Source of the DNA: Sorex araneus
Taxonomy: Eukaryota > Chordata > Mammalia > Eulipotyphla > Soricidae
Reading direction: 5' to 3'
DNA length: 64,000 bases
Assembly: GCF_027595985.1 (NCBI RefSeq)
Contig: NC_073303.1
Coordinates: forward strand, 376,943,034-377,007,033
The position numbers were made by a program, and so were the translations under genes. The notes beneath the pieces are model-generated. The model saw nothing but the letters and a program-made list of their open reading frames with translations. It was not told the origin of the DNA and did not search any database. Of this stretch, positions 10,028 through 20,449 are shown one piece after another; the first letter of the stretch is position 1; the number at the start of each line of letters is the position of its first letter.

Positions 10028-11165
10028 TGGTTCCCCCTTGTGACTTGGCTGGACTGAGTTGCCTGCACGCAGATGAGCTTACAGACACCTCTGGTCACCC
10101 CTGGTGGTTGAGGTGGCTGTCCTTAGCACTGGGTCTCAGGAAATGCTACAGACCCGGAAGTCCTTTGTCCAGGTCACACAGGCCCGTGTCTGGACCTCCA
10201 GGATGACAGTTTTAGCTGGTCTCGCTGATGCCCTCTCCCCGCGGCCCTCCTGCTGCTGAGTTGTGACAGCTGGCGTTATGCCGTGGCTAGTCTCTACTGC
10301 CAGCTGACGGGCCTACTCTTTGGAGGATGCTTGGGGATATCCATGGCTCCACAGCCAGATACAAATCGAGTGAAACCACTTACAAGGCTCAGGGTGGGGC
10401 CGGGATGGGTCTTGTTTCGAACCTCAATTTCCCCCTGTTAAGTCCTTGGCTTAACTTTCCCCAGTTCTCTTAGTTTTGTTCTGTCTTTGCTGAATTGTAC
10501 AGCACTTGTTTATACACAAAATAAGCCTCGCAGTTGGTAGTTTCCCATTCTTCAGTTCAAAAGATCTTCCCTTATTTTTATCTTTCATCCCGGCTTCTTC
10601 AGGATCAGCTCTGGCTTAACGTAAACCACGGACAGGTCAATTGTTAGGATGAAAAACTCCGCAACTAACTGTCCCCTTCACTCTCGGCGCTGTACATGCG
10701 TGTGCTCTGAAGAAAGACTTCAAAGTTCTGGAAGATCTGGGTTCTAGGCTGGAATCAGTCAGGGCCTGGCTGACTGTCCCGGATGCAAGGATGCAGACAT
10801 CAGGCATGGACTTGCACCATCTTCCAGACGCCAACTTTAGTGCGATTCATTTTAAAACTGAGTTTTCCGGGTGCTGGCCCTGCTGGCCACAGCTGACTGT
10901 TTTTGTGGTGGTTCCTTGCATGTGTCCTGAGGCCTCTTGAACCAGTCAGGCCTCAGTGTCTGTCCCTCGGGGCTGTTTGTGTCTGAGAGCACAACTGCCA
11001 GCTGACAGTGTTGCACTTTCTGGGCATTCCTGACGCAATGCCATGCCTACTCAAGGCCTCCTGGAACACAGGAAAAAGTGATTTCCACAAATTCTCTCAG
11101 GCCTTTTCTTTCTTTAATATCACATTTTCTAACATCCACCATGTCACAGGCTACTTGGTACTCAA
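10028..11165. other. GC-richer unique DNA, nothing recognised
   Basis: No repeat or gene signature. Open frames on both strands are under 110 codons. Confidence 0.45.
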
Positions 11166-11169
11166 ATTA

Positions 11170-11300
11170 TTGTTTTCAGGGTCACGCCTGCCTGTGCTCG
11201 GGCTTTCTCTTGACTCTGCACACAGCACTCACTCCTGGTGGCGCTGAACCAGCCAGCTGAGTCTCCCACGCGGGCCTAACCAGCTGTCTCTCCAGCCCAG
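11170..11300 (-). mobile_element. S2 SINE, old copy
   Basis: The motifs gggtcacgcctgcctgtgct, gactctgcacacagcactca and ctgtctctccagccca follow S2 order on the minus strand with many changes. Confidence 0.55.
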
Positions 11301-11680
11301 GCTGCTTTGTATTTTGAAAGCTCCTCCACTTCCTCTGAGCATCTGCATAGGAGGATCCTTGAAACCAATTTTCCAGGCTTAGTCCCAAATAAAGTCACTT
11401 CCCAGGCTCAGTTCTAAATACAGCCACTTGGTTCCAGCAGGACAAAGAAGCTCCCCACCCTCCTGTCCCGCTCGTCCCCTCCTGAAGTGTCCAGAGAGGC
11501 ACACTGAGAGCAGGTGCCTGGGCAAAGGCGCGAGCCTCTCCTCTTCTGGCATGCTGGGAGCAATCATGGCAGGAGTCCTCTGGCCTGCAGGTCTGGTTAG
11601 AGCCCCTGCTTTAGGACAGGAGCAGGATTAGAGACAAGGCTTGTCTTTGCTCTCCTCCCCTCCTGTTTAGAATACCGCCT
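11301..11680. other. Unique DNA, nothing recognised
   Basis: GC-richer sequence with overlapping short frames on both strands and no recognised product. Confidence 0.45.
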
Positions 11681-12805
11681 CCAAGGGATTAATATCCAGG
11701 ATATACAAAACACATAGAATTGTACAAGAAAAAAATCCTCCAACCCCATCAAAAAATGGAGAGAAGAAATGAACAAAAAGCTTCCTCAAAAAAGAAATAC
11801 AATGGCCAAAAGACACATGAAAAAATGCTCTACATCCCTAATTATCAGGGAGATGCAAATCAAAACAACAATGAGATATTATCTCACATCACAGAGACTG
11901 GCACATGTCAAAAAGAATAAGAACAACCAGTGCTGGCATAGATGTAGGGAGAAAGGGTCTCTTTTTTCATTGTTGGTGGGAATGCCAGCTGGATCAGCCT
12001 TTTTGGAAAACAATATGAGTATTCTTTAAAGAACTAGAAATTGAGCTTCCATATGACCCAGCAATATCACTTCTGGAAACATACTCCGAGGGTGCCAAAA
12101 AGCACAGTAGATATGACATCTGCACCTGTATGTTCATTGCAGCACTGTTCACAATAGCCAGAATCTCGAAAGAGCCTGAGTGGCCGAGTACAGATGACTG
12201 GTCAAAGAAACTTTGGTACATCTACACAATGAAATACTATGCAGCTGTTAGGAAAGATGGAGTCATGAAATTTGCTTATAAGTGGATGGTCATGGAGATA
12301 TCATGCTAAGTGAAATGAGTCAGAGGGGGGCAGACATAGGATGATTGCATTTATTTGTGGAATATAAATTTACATAATATGAGACTGACACCCAAGGACA
12401 GTAGAGGCAGGGCCAGGAATATTGCTCCATAGTTGGAAGCCTGCCCCATGATCTGGGAGAGAAGGCAGCTGGAATAGCGAAGGGATCATTGAGACAATGA
12501 TGGTTGGAGGGATTGCTCGGGATGGGAGATGTGTGCTTAAAGTAGATAAAGGACTGAACCTGATGGCCTCTCAGCATCTGCATTGCAAAACATAATGCCC
12601 CAAAGTAGAGAGAGTATATGGGGGAAATTGTCCACCATAGAGGGAGGGGATGGGTGGGTCGGGGTTGGGATAGGGATACTGGGGACATTGGTGGTAGAAA
12701 ATGTGCACTGGTGGAGGGATGGGTGTTTGATCATTGTGTGACTGAAACTCAAACATGAAAGCTTTGTTAATGTAGCTCACGGTGGTTCAATAAAAAAATA
12801 GAAAA
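11681..12805 (+). mobile_element. L1 3' end (ORF2 C-terminus plus 3' UTR), 5'-truncated
   Basis: From 11686 the sequence matches the end of L1 ORF2: NPIKKW is encoded near 11742, then [20 protein letters not shown] near 11812-11870, followed by the CW...WWEC region with frameshifts. The 3' UTR (gcactggtggagggatgggt, ggttcaataaaaaaat) ends near 12800. A diverged pair, agaataccgcct at 11669 and agaatatcacct at 12807, could be the target-site duplication. ORF2 is broken, so the copy is dead. Confidence 0.85.
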
Positions 12806-12807
12806 TA

Positions 12808-13489
12808 GAATATCACCTTTATCAGACAGCTTAGAGCAGAAGGAGGGGCTTGCAGCATGGAATTGGAACTGGGGTGGGGATGTAAGAAGGGGTTACCTCA
12901 CCCTCTGAGACTCTGAGCCTGCTCTGTGGAGCTCTCCTGTAACGTCCTCATCATCCTGCAGGTGAGGGGATGGGAGAGCCTCATGACACAAATACTTCCT
13001 TCCTCCCAAAGGTCTACAAGGATGAGCAACGTTGTGAATATTTTTTTTGTTCTATTTCCTCTAGGAAAATATTCCTATAGCATTTAGGAAAATATTCAGA
13101 TTTCATTCATTACATAATTTTTGACTTTGAATTAGTGAGTTTCTTGCTAATGCATCTACCAAGTTTGTTCTGTCAGTGATTAGAATTTCAGGTCCGTCCA
13201 CCGTGGATGAGCAGAGAGAGAATTGGAGTAATGAGTGTTTTTATCTATTTACTGTGCTAAGATTTACACGGGCTTCTGCAGTCCCTGGTAAATCTTAGAG
13301 AAGGATGCTTACAGTATGGGCAATTTCTGTTTGTAGTTTTTAGTTTCATAGAAAAACAAACTTACATAATTAAATTGATCATAAGGACACCTAGTTTTAT
13401 AATCACATTTTCTGAAGTCACAAGTTTAAAATAGTAAAGAAATACATTAGAATCCTGTGTAATATCCTCCTAAGGGGAAACGTAGGATT
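12808..13489. other. Unique DNA, nothing recognised
   Basis: No repeat signature or credible ORF. Confidence 0.5.
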
Positions 13490-13990
13490 CCTAAAAACAG
13501 AAACTGAAGGAAAAAATGATTGTTCAGAAAAGACATCTGTTCTGTTGTGTCCATCACAGCACTGTTCATGGGAACCAACGTCTGGAAACAAGGCAAATAA
13601 CCAAGAACAAATGACTGGTTACAAAACACACCTACGTACAGTGTGTGGAGAGGCAGCAGAGTGAGTAGGCTGCTTGCCAAGCACATGGCCAACCTGGCTT
13701 CAGGGACCCTGGGTTCCATCCCAGACATTCCTGTGCTCCACTAGAGCACTACTAGGAGAGACCCTGGAACATTGGCCCAGGAATAAATCCTGAGCACTGA
13801 TGGGTGTAGCTAAACAAATATAAGACAATGGAATACTACTGGGCTGAAAGAAGAGATGAAATTGTGCAATTCAAAGGGTCGCACCATTGACCCTAGGGCA
13901 GTGGGGGTGGGAAGTGCAGCCTGCTGGAGGGAGTGGTGTGGGAATGCTTTGTATGTGAAACCCTCCCATCACAATATTGTAAAATAAAAT
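13490..13990 (+). mobile_element. Old L1 ORF2 fragment, split by a SINE
   Basis: Left part: cacagcactgttcatgggaa, then caaatgactggtta. Right part after the SINE: acaatggaatactactgggc. Together these match the L1 ORF2 stretch encoding AALF...DDW...YTMEYY. It is heavily decayed. Confidence 0.6.
13640..13828 (+). mobile_element. S2 SINE inserted in L1
   Basis: A decayed head (gagaggcagcagagtgagta), tgggttccatccca and ccaggaataaatcctgagca follow S2 order. The surrounding L1 resumes directly afterwards. Confidence 0.55.
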
Positions 13991-14239
13991 TTTGGAAAAT
14001 GAAAGAACTAAACTAAAATAGAAAAAAGTAAGCAGTCCTAAAATTTATTTGCAGTAATTAAATTGAAAAATAATTTTAATAATTGTTCCTAGAGAATCTC
14101 CTCTGGGTCTGTTGCTATAAATAATACCCCAGGGTCGCATCAGGCCTTAGTTCCTGCTGTTCCTGTTGTCTGCAAGGTTGGCTTTTTCCATTGCCTTGGG
14201 AGGGGACCTTCCCTATCCTGCCTACCTCACTTCCACCCC

Positions 14240-14840
14240 TATTTTGTTGAGGGTTTTTATCATGGGTGGATCCTGGGTCTTGTCAAAGGCTTTCTCTGCA
14301 TCAATTGATAGGATAATATGAATTTAATCTTTCCTTTTGCTAATGTGTGTACTGTTAATTGATTTATGCATGGTGAGAACCATCCTTGCATTCCTGGGAT
14401 GAATTCCATTTGATCAGGGTGTATGATTTTTTTGATAGGATATTGGATTAGGTTAGGTAAGATTTTATTAGGGATTTTTGCATTGATATTAACCAGGGAT
14501 ATTGTTGCATCTGAAATTTTCTTTTCTGAAAGTGTCTCTGTTTGCTTCTGGTTTTAGTGTAATGCTGGCTTCATTGAAGTTGTTAGGAAGGATTTCTATG
14601 TTTTTCATATTTTGACAGAGCTTGGGGAGTAAAGACAGTAAATCTTCCTTGAAGCTTTTTATAAAACTCACCAGTGAACCCATCCTGACCAGACTACTGT
14701 TCTTGGGAAGATGCTTAATCAGTCTTAAATTTCTTTTCTCATGCTTGGGCTTTTTAGGCTTTTGATTTACTCCTCATCCAGCTTTGGATTACATGAGCCT
14801 AAGTATTGACCCATGTCTTCTGTGTTATCCAGCTTAAGAG
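14240..14840 (-). mobile_element. L1 ORF2 fragment, antisense (left part)
   Basis: Read on the minus strand this is the reverse-transcriptase region of L1 ORF2. On the plus strand the typical antisense phrases are ttgttgagggtttttatcat, tttctctgcatcaattgata, ccttgcattcctgggatgaa and aaactcaccagtgaacccat. It continues at 15335 after the LTR insertion. It contains many stops and is old. Confidence 0.8.
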
Positions 14841-15162
14841 TGTAAGGAAATGGCCCAGGACAGACCATAGGAATTAATTTAGGCATTGCAAAATAACTGG
14901 TTTTTTGCCCCTGAGCAAGGAACTCGGATACAGACACCCGAGTTGCAAATCATGAGAAGGGTGGTCCGACCAGATAACCAGATGTCACAAGAACCCTGAC
15001 TGCCCTAAAAACTAGGACATTCCTGAACATTGACGCAAATGCTGATCTCTAAAACTATAGGCCAAGGAGTGATGTCCTTCTAAATGGTTAGGAAAATATA
15101 TACAATTACAAATCTATTGGCTATGAAATGCACGGACTCTGCTGCAAGGGCCTATGAAGGTC

Positions 15163-15170
15163 TATATAAG
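15163..15170 (+). promoter_or_regulatory. LTR TATA box
   Basis: The octamer tatataag lies about 96 bases before the LTR aataaa, the usual spacing for a retroviral LTR promoter. Present activity is unknown. Confidence 0.6.
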
Positions 15171-15258
15171 ATCTCCTTTGGAGAAGCTCGGAGTCTTGCC
15201 CAACCTGCTGGACCTGCGTGTCCACGTAGGCAGCTGGACCCTGGCTAGCCAGTCTTAC

Positions 15259-15264
15259 AATAAA
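15259..15264 (+). promoter_or_regulatory. LTR polyadenylation signal
   Basis: The hexamer aataaa lies 70 bases from the LTR end and is followed by a gcttgctgtttgc stretch typical of the downstream element. Confidence 0.6.
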
Positions 15265-15334
15265 CCCTGCTTGCTGTTTGCAGTCTCTGGAGTCTCTTTG
15301 TCTTTAAAGGGAGATCTCGATCCGTGCCCTAGCA

Positions 15335-15845
15335 AAGAGCATAAAGTTGTTCATGGTAACCTCATATTTTTAATTTCTGAAGGATCTGTTGTAATTTATC
15401 TCCTTTTATCTCTGATTTGATTTGATTTATTTGAACATTTTCTTTTTTTTCCCTCATGGGTCTAGCTGAAGGTTTATTCAGTTTATTCATTTATTGAAGA
15501 ACAAGCTCCTGATTTTATTGATTCTTTGCATTGCTTTCTTGGTTTCGGTGTTGTTGATTTCTGCTCAGTCTTTATTATTTCTGTCCTACTACTTTTTGGA
15601 CATTTTAGTTGTTTTTTCTCCAGATTTTTGAGGTATGTGTTTAGGTTGTTGATTTGGGCTTATTTTTTCTTCTTTGTTAATGTAGGCCTCCATTGGTAAG
15701 AATTTCCCTTTTAGTACAGCTTTGTTGAATCCCATAAATTCTGGTAATTTGTGTCTTCATTTTTATTAGTTCCAAGAAATCTTTATTTCTTCCTTGATGT
15801 CCTCTTTGATCCAATTATTATTTAGTAGTGTTTTGTTTTGTTTAG
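15335..15845 (-). mobile_element. L1 ORF2 fragment, antisense (right part)
   Basis: It continues the L1 broken at 14840: cataaagttgttcatggtaa, gatttctgctcagtctttat, gaatcccataaattctgg and tgtcctctttgatccaat on the plus strand. All are antisense of L1 ORF2. Confidence 0.8.
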
Positions 15846-15850
15846 TAGTA

Positions 15851-16099
15851 CCTCTCAGAGAGCCTGGCAAGCTACCAAGAGTATCCTGCCCACACAGGCA
15901 GAGCCTGGCAAGCTACCCCGGTGTATTCAATATGCCAAAAACAGTAACAACAGGTCTAATTCCCCTGAACCTGAAAGAGACTCCAATTGTTGGGAAAGAT
16001 GAGTAAGGAGAGGCTGCTAAAATCTCAGGGCTGAGAGGAATGGAGATGTTACTGGTGCCTGCTCAAGTAAATCTATGAACAGCAGGATGACAGTGATAC
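15851..16099 (+). mobile_element. S1/S3 hybrid SINE, 5'-truncated
   Basis: The S1-type body (cctctcagagagcctggcaa) passes into the S3-specific stretch (cccctgaacctgaaagagac, agaggctgctaaaatctcag) and ends in the RTE tail (gagatgttactggtgcctgc) with gatgacagtgata. Confidence 0.8.
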
Positions 16100-16104
16100 C
16101 GTGA

Positions 16105-16536
16105 GATCATCATCATCATCCTGTTGATTGTCGATTTTCTCATGCGGTCTCAGTAATGTCTTCATTTGTCCTAGCCCTGAAATTTTAGCAGTCTCTCTTT
16201 ACACATCCTTCCCAACAGTGCCACATTGGAGGCTCCTTCAGGGTCAGGGGAATGAGACCCATCATTGTTACTGGTTTTGGCATATGAATACGACACGGGG
16301 AGTTTGCCAAGCTCTCCCATGCGGACAGGAAACTCTCTGTAGCTTGCCAGGTTCCCAAGAGGGAGAACTAGGCTATAAGATGTTGTGTGGCTGCAAAGCA
16401 GCCACGTGCTTCTGGGAGCTTGGTTTTATAGTCTCTGGATGTTGGCTCTTGATGGGATGACATGGCGCCAGGGGCAGTTTCTGGGTGTGACTGCTTAGCT
16501 ACTGGAAAATGGGGGATTTGGACAGAAGAGGTCAGG
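16105..16536 (-). mobile_element. S3 composite repeat, 5'-truncated
   Basis: On the minus strand the order is: S3 middle (gactataaaaccaagctccc), S1-like body, tgttgggaaggatg, the RTE tail and (gat)n. It lies tail to tail with the hybrid copy at 15851-16099. Confidence 0.8.
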
Positions 16537-16539
16537 TGA

Positions 16540-18025
16540 AATTGTATGTTTGGTGGTGACAGAGGAGATTGTATATGTAAGAACTATTCATGTCCTCATT
16601 AAGTTCCAGATAATTTGCTGTATTAAATTTAAGAATTTGCCACTTTTAGCACCCTCCTCTATGATAAATAAATTACATGATTTTGCCATGACAGAAGAAA
16701 TACAAGTAAGTTTGTAAGGCTAAAAATTATATTCTAAGAAATAATTTGATACAGTGAGATATAAATATCAATGGCAAACTATGTGCATGCGATAGTGCAT
16801 ATATATCACTATAACTAAACAATTTAACGATTTCTGGAAACTCATTTTGAACAATAGAAACCAAGTATCTAATGAAATAAGTTTGGGTACAAAATGCATG
16901 ACACATATGAAAAATAATGTAATGTATATTAGATTCAAATTTTTATAAAATAGTTTTCAATTAAACATATTCATGTTATAATCTAGAATATAAACACACT
17001 TAGAAGCTGTTTTATGGTTTAATATTTATTCAGTTTCATACTACAAAAATGTCTAAATTAGTTTTTTGTGAGACAGTTACTAGTATATATATATTCTATT
17101 TATGTTAAATATAAAATTAAAATATTCTTTCAAAAGAGTATATGCAAAAATAAATCAACTATTGTTTGCTAAATATATTTGATATCTAGAAAATAAACTA
17201 ATAAGCTACTTAACTTTGTTTTCAAGATCTCTTTAAGATGAAGATGTGGTTGGATTTACATTTTTTAATTTCCTTTGTATTGCAATCCATCAACTTACTT
17301 GCCAAAATATACAGATGCCCTTGAATTACATTCTTACTTTAAATTTTATTTTCTCCAATTTGTATTGAAACACAAATCAAAAAGTTTGCAGTATAGTTTT
17401 GATTAATTTAAGATTCAGTAGAAGCTGTTCCTGTTTTATGTTTGACAATAATTTAGCATAATATAAAGTGGTTTGACATTAAACAACATTCTTGAACAGA
17501 ATTCAGTTCCATTAACAAGCTCCATTAGAGAAGCATATCCACCTACAAATCAACTATTTTATGTCAGTTTCCGTAATTACTGTTTGGGCATAATTGGTGT
17601 AATATTATACCTTTCATTACAGTGTTTGAATTGTTTGGCTAGATAAAGCAAGGCATAGTCTTGAATAGAGTATAACCCAACACAATTTAAAAGTATTTAC
17701 TAGACCTTGTGACTCTAAAAAGAAAATTGTCATTTGCTTTTGAAATTTTTGACTTAGATTTTAATTTTTGATAATCTGTTTTTAAACAGTTAATTTAAGA
17801 AACTTTCAAATATCAAAAACAAAATATTAACAAAGATTCACTTTGTCATTGCCATTCTCAACACTATTTATATTAAAATATATATTATTATATTTATATA
17901 ACTCACATTAAGAAAATGCATTTTATTCCACAAACATAGACATATATGCATATATGCATGCACAATATAGACACATCCATATATGCATACACAAACACAC
18001 CCATACACATACAGCAGAGAGGAGG
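16540..18025. other. AT-rich unique DNA, nothing recognised
   Basis: No repeat signature. The stretch 17200-17700 is free of repeats and of moderate complexity, so it is a candidate for conserved non-coding sequence, but nothing here proves that. Confidence 0.45.
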
Positions 18026-18029
18026 ACTC

Positions 18030-18440
18030 AATGACTAAGAACTCAAACTTTCTGAAAGTCACATCCATTTACAATAGCATGAAAAGGAATTAAATACCTA
18101 GAAATAAATTTAACAGATACATTTAAAAAGATTTATACATGGAACACAGAAAAGTACATAAGGAGATTCTCACATTTATGTACTGAAAAAATTAGCATTA
18201 TTAAAATCTAATCCTAAACATTATACAGATATAATGATTTGATGCTTTCCCAATTTAAATACTTTAAGAAAATCTCCCTCATTTTTCAAGGACATAGAAT
18301 AAATTTTAGTTTAATTTATTGTGCAAGATAAATAAAAGATCCTAAATATCTTAGCCATTCTGAGACAGAAGAATAACAGTATCATTTTCCCTGACCTCAA
18401 ACTCTACTATGAAACTAATATTAACGAGAATTACTTAATA
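18030..18440 (+). mobile_element. Old L1 ORF2 fragment
   Basis: The phrases caatagcatgaaaaggaatt, aaatacctagaaataaattt and ctgacctcaaactctactat match L1 ORF2 after the reverse-transcriptase core. It is strongly decayed. Confidence 0.6.
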
Positions 18441-18734
18441 TTGCATCACTTGAAAATAACGCTAAAATTTAAATATATGTAAAACTATTACAGTATTAGA
18501 GATCATCTTCATAGAATATTTTATCGCCACTAAATCCTCTTATTTTAGGTAACAGAGCTCTCAACAGCTGTTTTTAGTGATGTAATATTAGTAATTCTGA
18601 AATCCCTACCTTTGATGGTTGCCCCTTGGTCACATTCACAATGGTTGCCAGTGTTCCTGTGATGTATAAATGCTGACAAACCTCTCCATAGAACTGTACC
18701 CCAGAATTCTTGGTCACCAATCAGTTCATATTTA

Positions 18735-18884
18735 TTTGGGCTGTGGGGATACTGGCAGTGAGCACATTTATTCACGGATCTGCTCAGTGTTCACTACTCG
18801 TGATGACTTGGGGACTTGGGATTGAACCAGGATCATCTGGCTGCAAAGCAAACACTTTAGCCCCTGCACAATCTCTCTGGCCTG
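18735..18884 (-). mobile_element. S2 SINE, old copy
   Basis: On the minus strand ggctgcaaagcaaacacttt and gggattgaaccaggatcatc match the S2 head in reverse. The rest is decayed. Confidence 0.6.
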
Positions 18885-18889
18885 AACCC

Positions 18890-19260
18890 CTGCATTTTTT
18901 TGTCTTCAATCACAGATTATTGAGTTTTAGAATTAGAAACTCATGCAAGAGCTATAGTACACCATATGCAGTCAACTAGATTTGATCCCGTCACCCCCAT
19001 AGTTTCTGGAGCTCTGCTGGGAGACTCAAAACCAAAATCAAACAATTGACAACTCATAGTAATCAGCATTAATCATTATCTTGGCCATTTCTGTGTCAGG
19101 AAAACAGGAGAGCCAAATGCACTACACAAAGTACTATCGATTCTGGAGAATATTGTTCATGTGGTCTCTCATTTCCTTTTTTATGTCATGATGTCAAGCT
19201 TTAACCATGTTTTTAATAAAGTTTTCAGAAGATGTTACTCTACCTTTTGTTTTATAAAAT
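18890..19260. other. Unique DNA, nothing recognised
   Basis: No repeat signature or ORF of note. Confidence 0.5.
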
Positions 19261-19262
19261 TT

Positions 19263-19480
19263 TTAATTTTTTTTTAATTGAATCACCGTGAGAACAGTTA
19301 GAAGGCTTTCAGTTTTAAGTCTCAGTCATACAATGATCAAACACCCATCCCTTCATCAGTGCACATGTTCCACCACCAAGAACCCAGTATACCCCCGTCC
19401 CACCTCCCACTCTCCCTGTGTGGCAGATGATTTTCACTTTATTTTCTCTTTACTTTGATTATATTCAATTTTCAACCTTT
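19263..19480 (-). mobile_element. X element or L1 3' end fragment
   Basis: In reverse order: the poly-A end, ttgaatcaccgtgagaacag, caaacacccatcccttcatc, cacatgttccaccaccaaga. This is the shared X/L1 3' end. The copy stops about 210 bp in. Confidence 0.7.
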
Positions 19481-19862
19481 TCTTAACTAGACTCAAAATT
19501 CAACTTTGTTTTTCCTCCTTTATCAACTGTAGGAATGACCCATCAGGTACTGATGAGAACTTAGGAAGATTGAGAGTCCCACAGGATTATCTTCTAGGAT
19601 TGTAGAGATATTGAATGCCTAAAATATTAGTTCTAACACTACTGAAAATCATAATGTTTTGATTTTTTCAAGAAACTTAACATCTGTAATTGTGTGCACA
19701 CCGAGTTAATGTTGTTTTGCTTTTTCTGGGAATTTCTAATTTTATTGCTATAAAATATTTGCCTTTTTTCACCAACAACATTCCTTGATCTGAACTCTAT
19801 ACTGTCAAATGAAACATTGCAACTCCTACTTTACTTTGCTTGGCATTTGTTGTTGTTGTTGT
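19481..19862. other. Unique DNA, nothing recognised
   Basis: AT-rich, with no repeat or gene signature apart from a short gtt run just before the next SINE. Confidence 0.5.
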
Positions 19863-19864
19863 TT

Positions 19865-20112
19865 GGGGGACTGGAGCGATAGCACAGCAGGTAGGGCATT
19901 TGCGTTGCATGTGGCCAAGCTGGGTTCGATTCCTCCATCCCTCTCGGAGAGCCCAGCAAGCTACCAAGAGTATCCCACCCGCATGGCAGAGCCTGTCAAG
20001 ATACCTGTGGAGTATTCAATATGCCAAAAACAGTAACAAATTTTATAATGGATACGTTACTGGTGCCCGCTCAAGCAAAATGATGAACAATGGGATGACA
20101 GTGGACAGTGCT
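19865..20112 (+). mobile_element. S1 SINE, full length
   Basis: The head (gactggagcgatagcacagc, B-box-like gggttcgattcc), the body (gagagcccagcaagctacca, atgccaaaaacagtaacaaa) and the RTE tail (cgttactggtgcccgctcaa) are all present. It is one of the least diverged copies. Confidence 0.9.
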
Positions 20113-20305
20113 TTATATTTGGGAGTAGTGCCCCAAACAGAGAAGATCAAATGTCTATGAAACATGATCTTTGACTAGAGATATAGATGTTCTTGACTTT
20201 GGGATACTTTATTCAGGAAAAGAAAAAATGTTATCTCTTCCAACAGTTTGGACAATTTGATGGCAACCACTTCTAACAGACTAGTTTGGGAAATTTAATT
20301 TATTT

Positions 20306-20446
20306 TTTGCTTGGGGACCACAAACGGTGGTGCTTAGGGCTTACTCCTGGTTCTGTGATTGGGGATCACTCCTGGCAACTTGGAGATCATCAATGGTGCT
20401 GAGGGGAAAACACAGAATGACACGTGCAAGACAAGTCTCCAGCACA
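20306..20446 (-). mobile_element. S2 SINE, diverged
   Basis: The motifs ccacaaacggtggtgcttag, ggcttactcctggttctgtg and gggatcactcctggcaactt follow S2 order on the minus strand. The head is decayed. Confidence 0.65.
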
Positions 20447-20449
20447 GTG

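Larger units (their letters stand above)
14841..15334 (+). mobile_element. Solo LTR of an endogenous retrovirus (ERV1/gammaretrovirus type)
   Basis: A 494 bp insert splits an L1. It starts TG (tgtaaggaaatggc) and ends CA (ccctagca), and is bounded by a perfect 5 bp repeat, aagag, at 14836-14840 and 15335-15339. A TATA box (tatataag, 15163-15170) and a polyadenylation signal (aataaa, 15259-15264), followed by a gt/ct-rich stretch, sit in the U3-R-U5 order of gammaretrovirus-like LTRs. No viral gene remains beside it, so it is a solo LTR left by recombination. Assignment to ERV1 rests on layout and TSD length only. Confidence 0.85.

Noticed and set aside
14240-15845. Full provirus around the LTR
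   Set aside because: Both flanks of the LTR are the same antisense L1, and no gag, pol or env sequence is present. Only a solo LTR remains.
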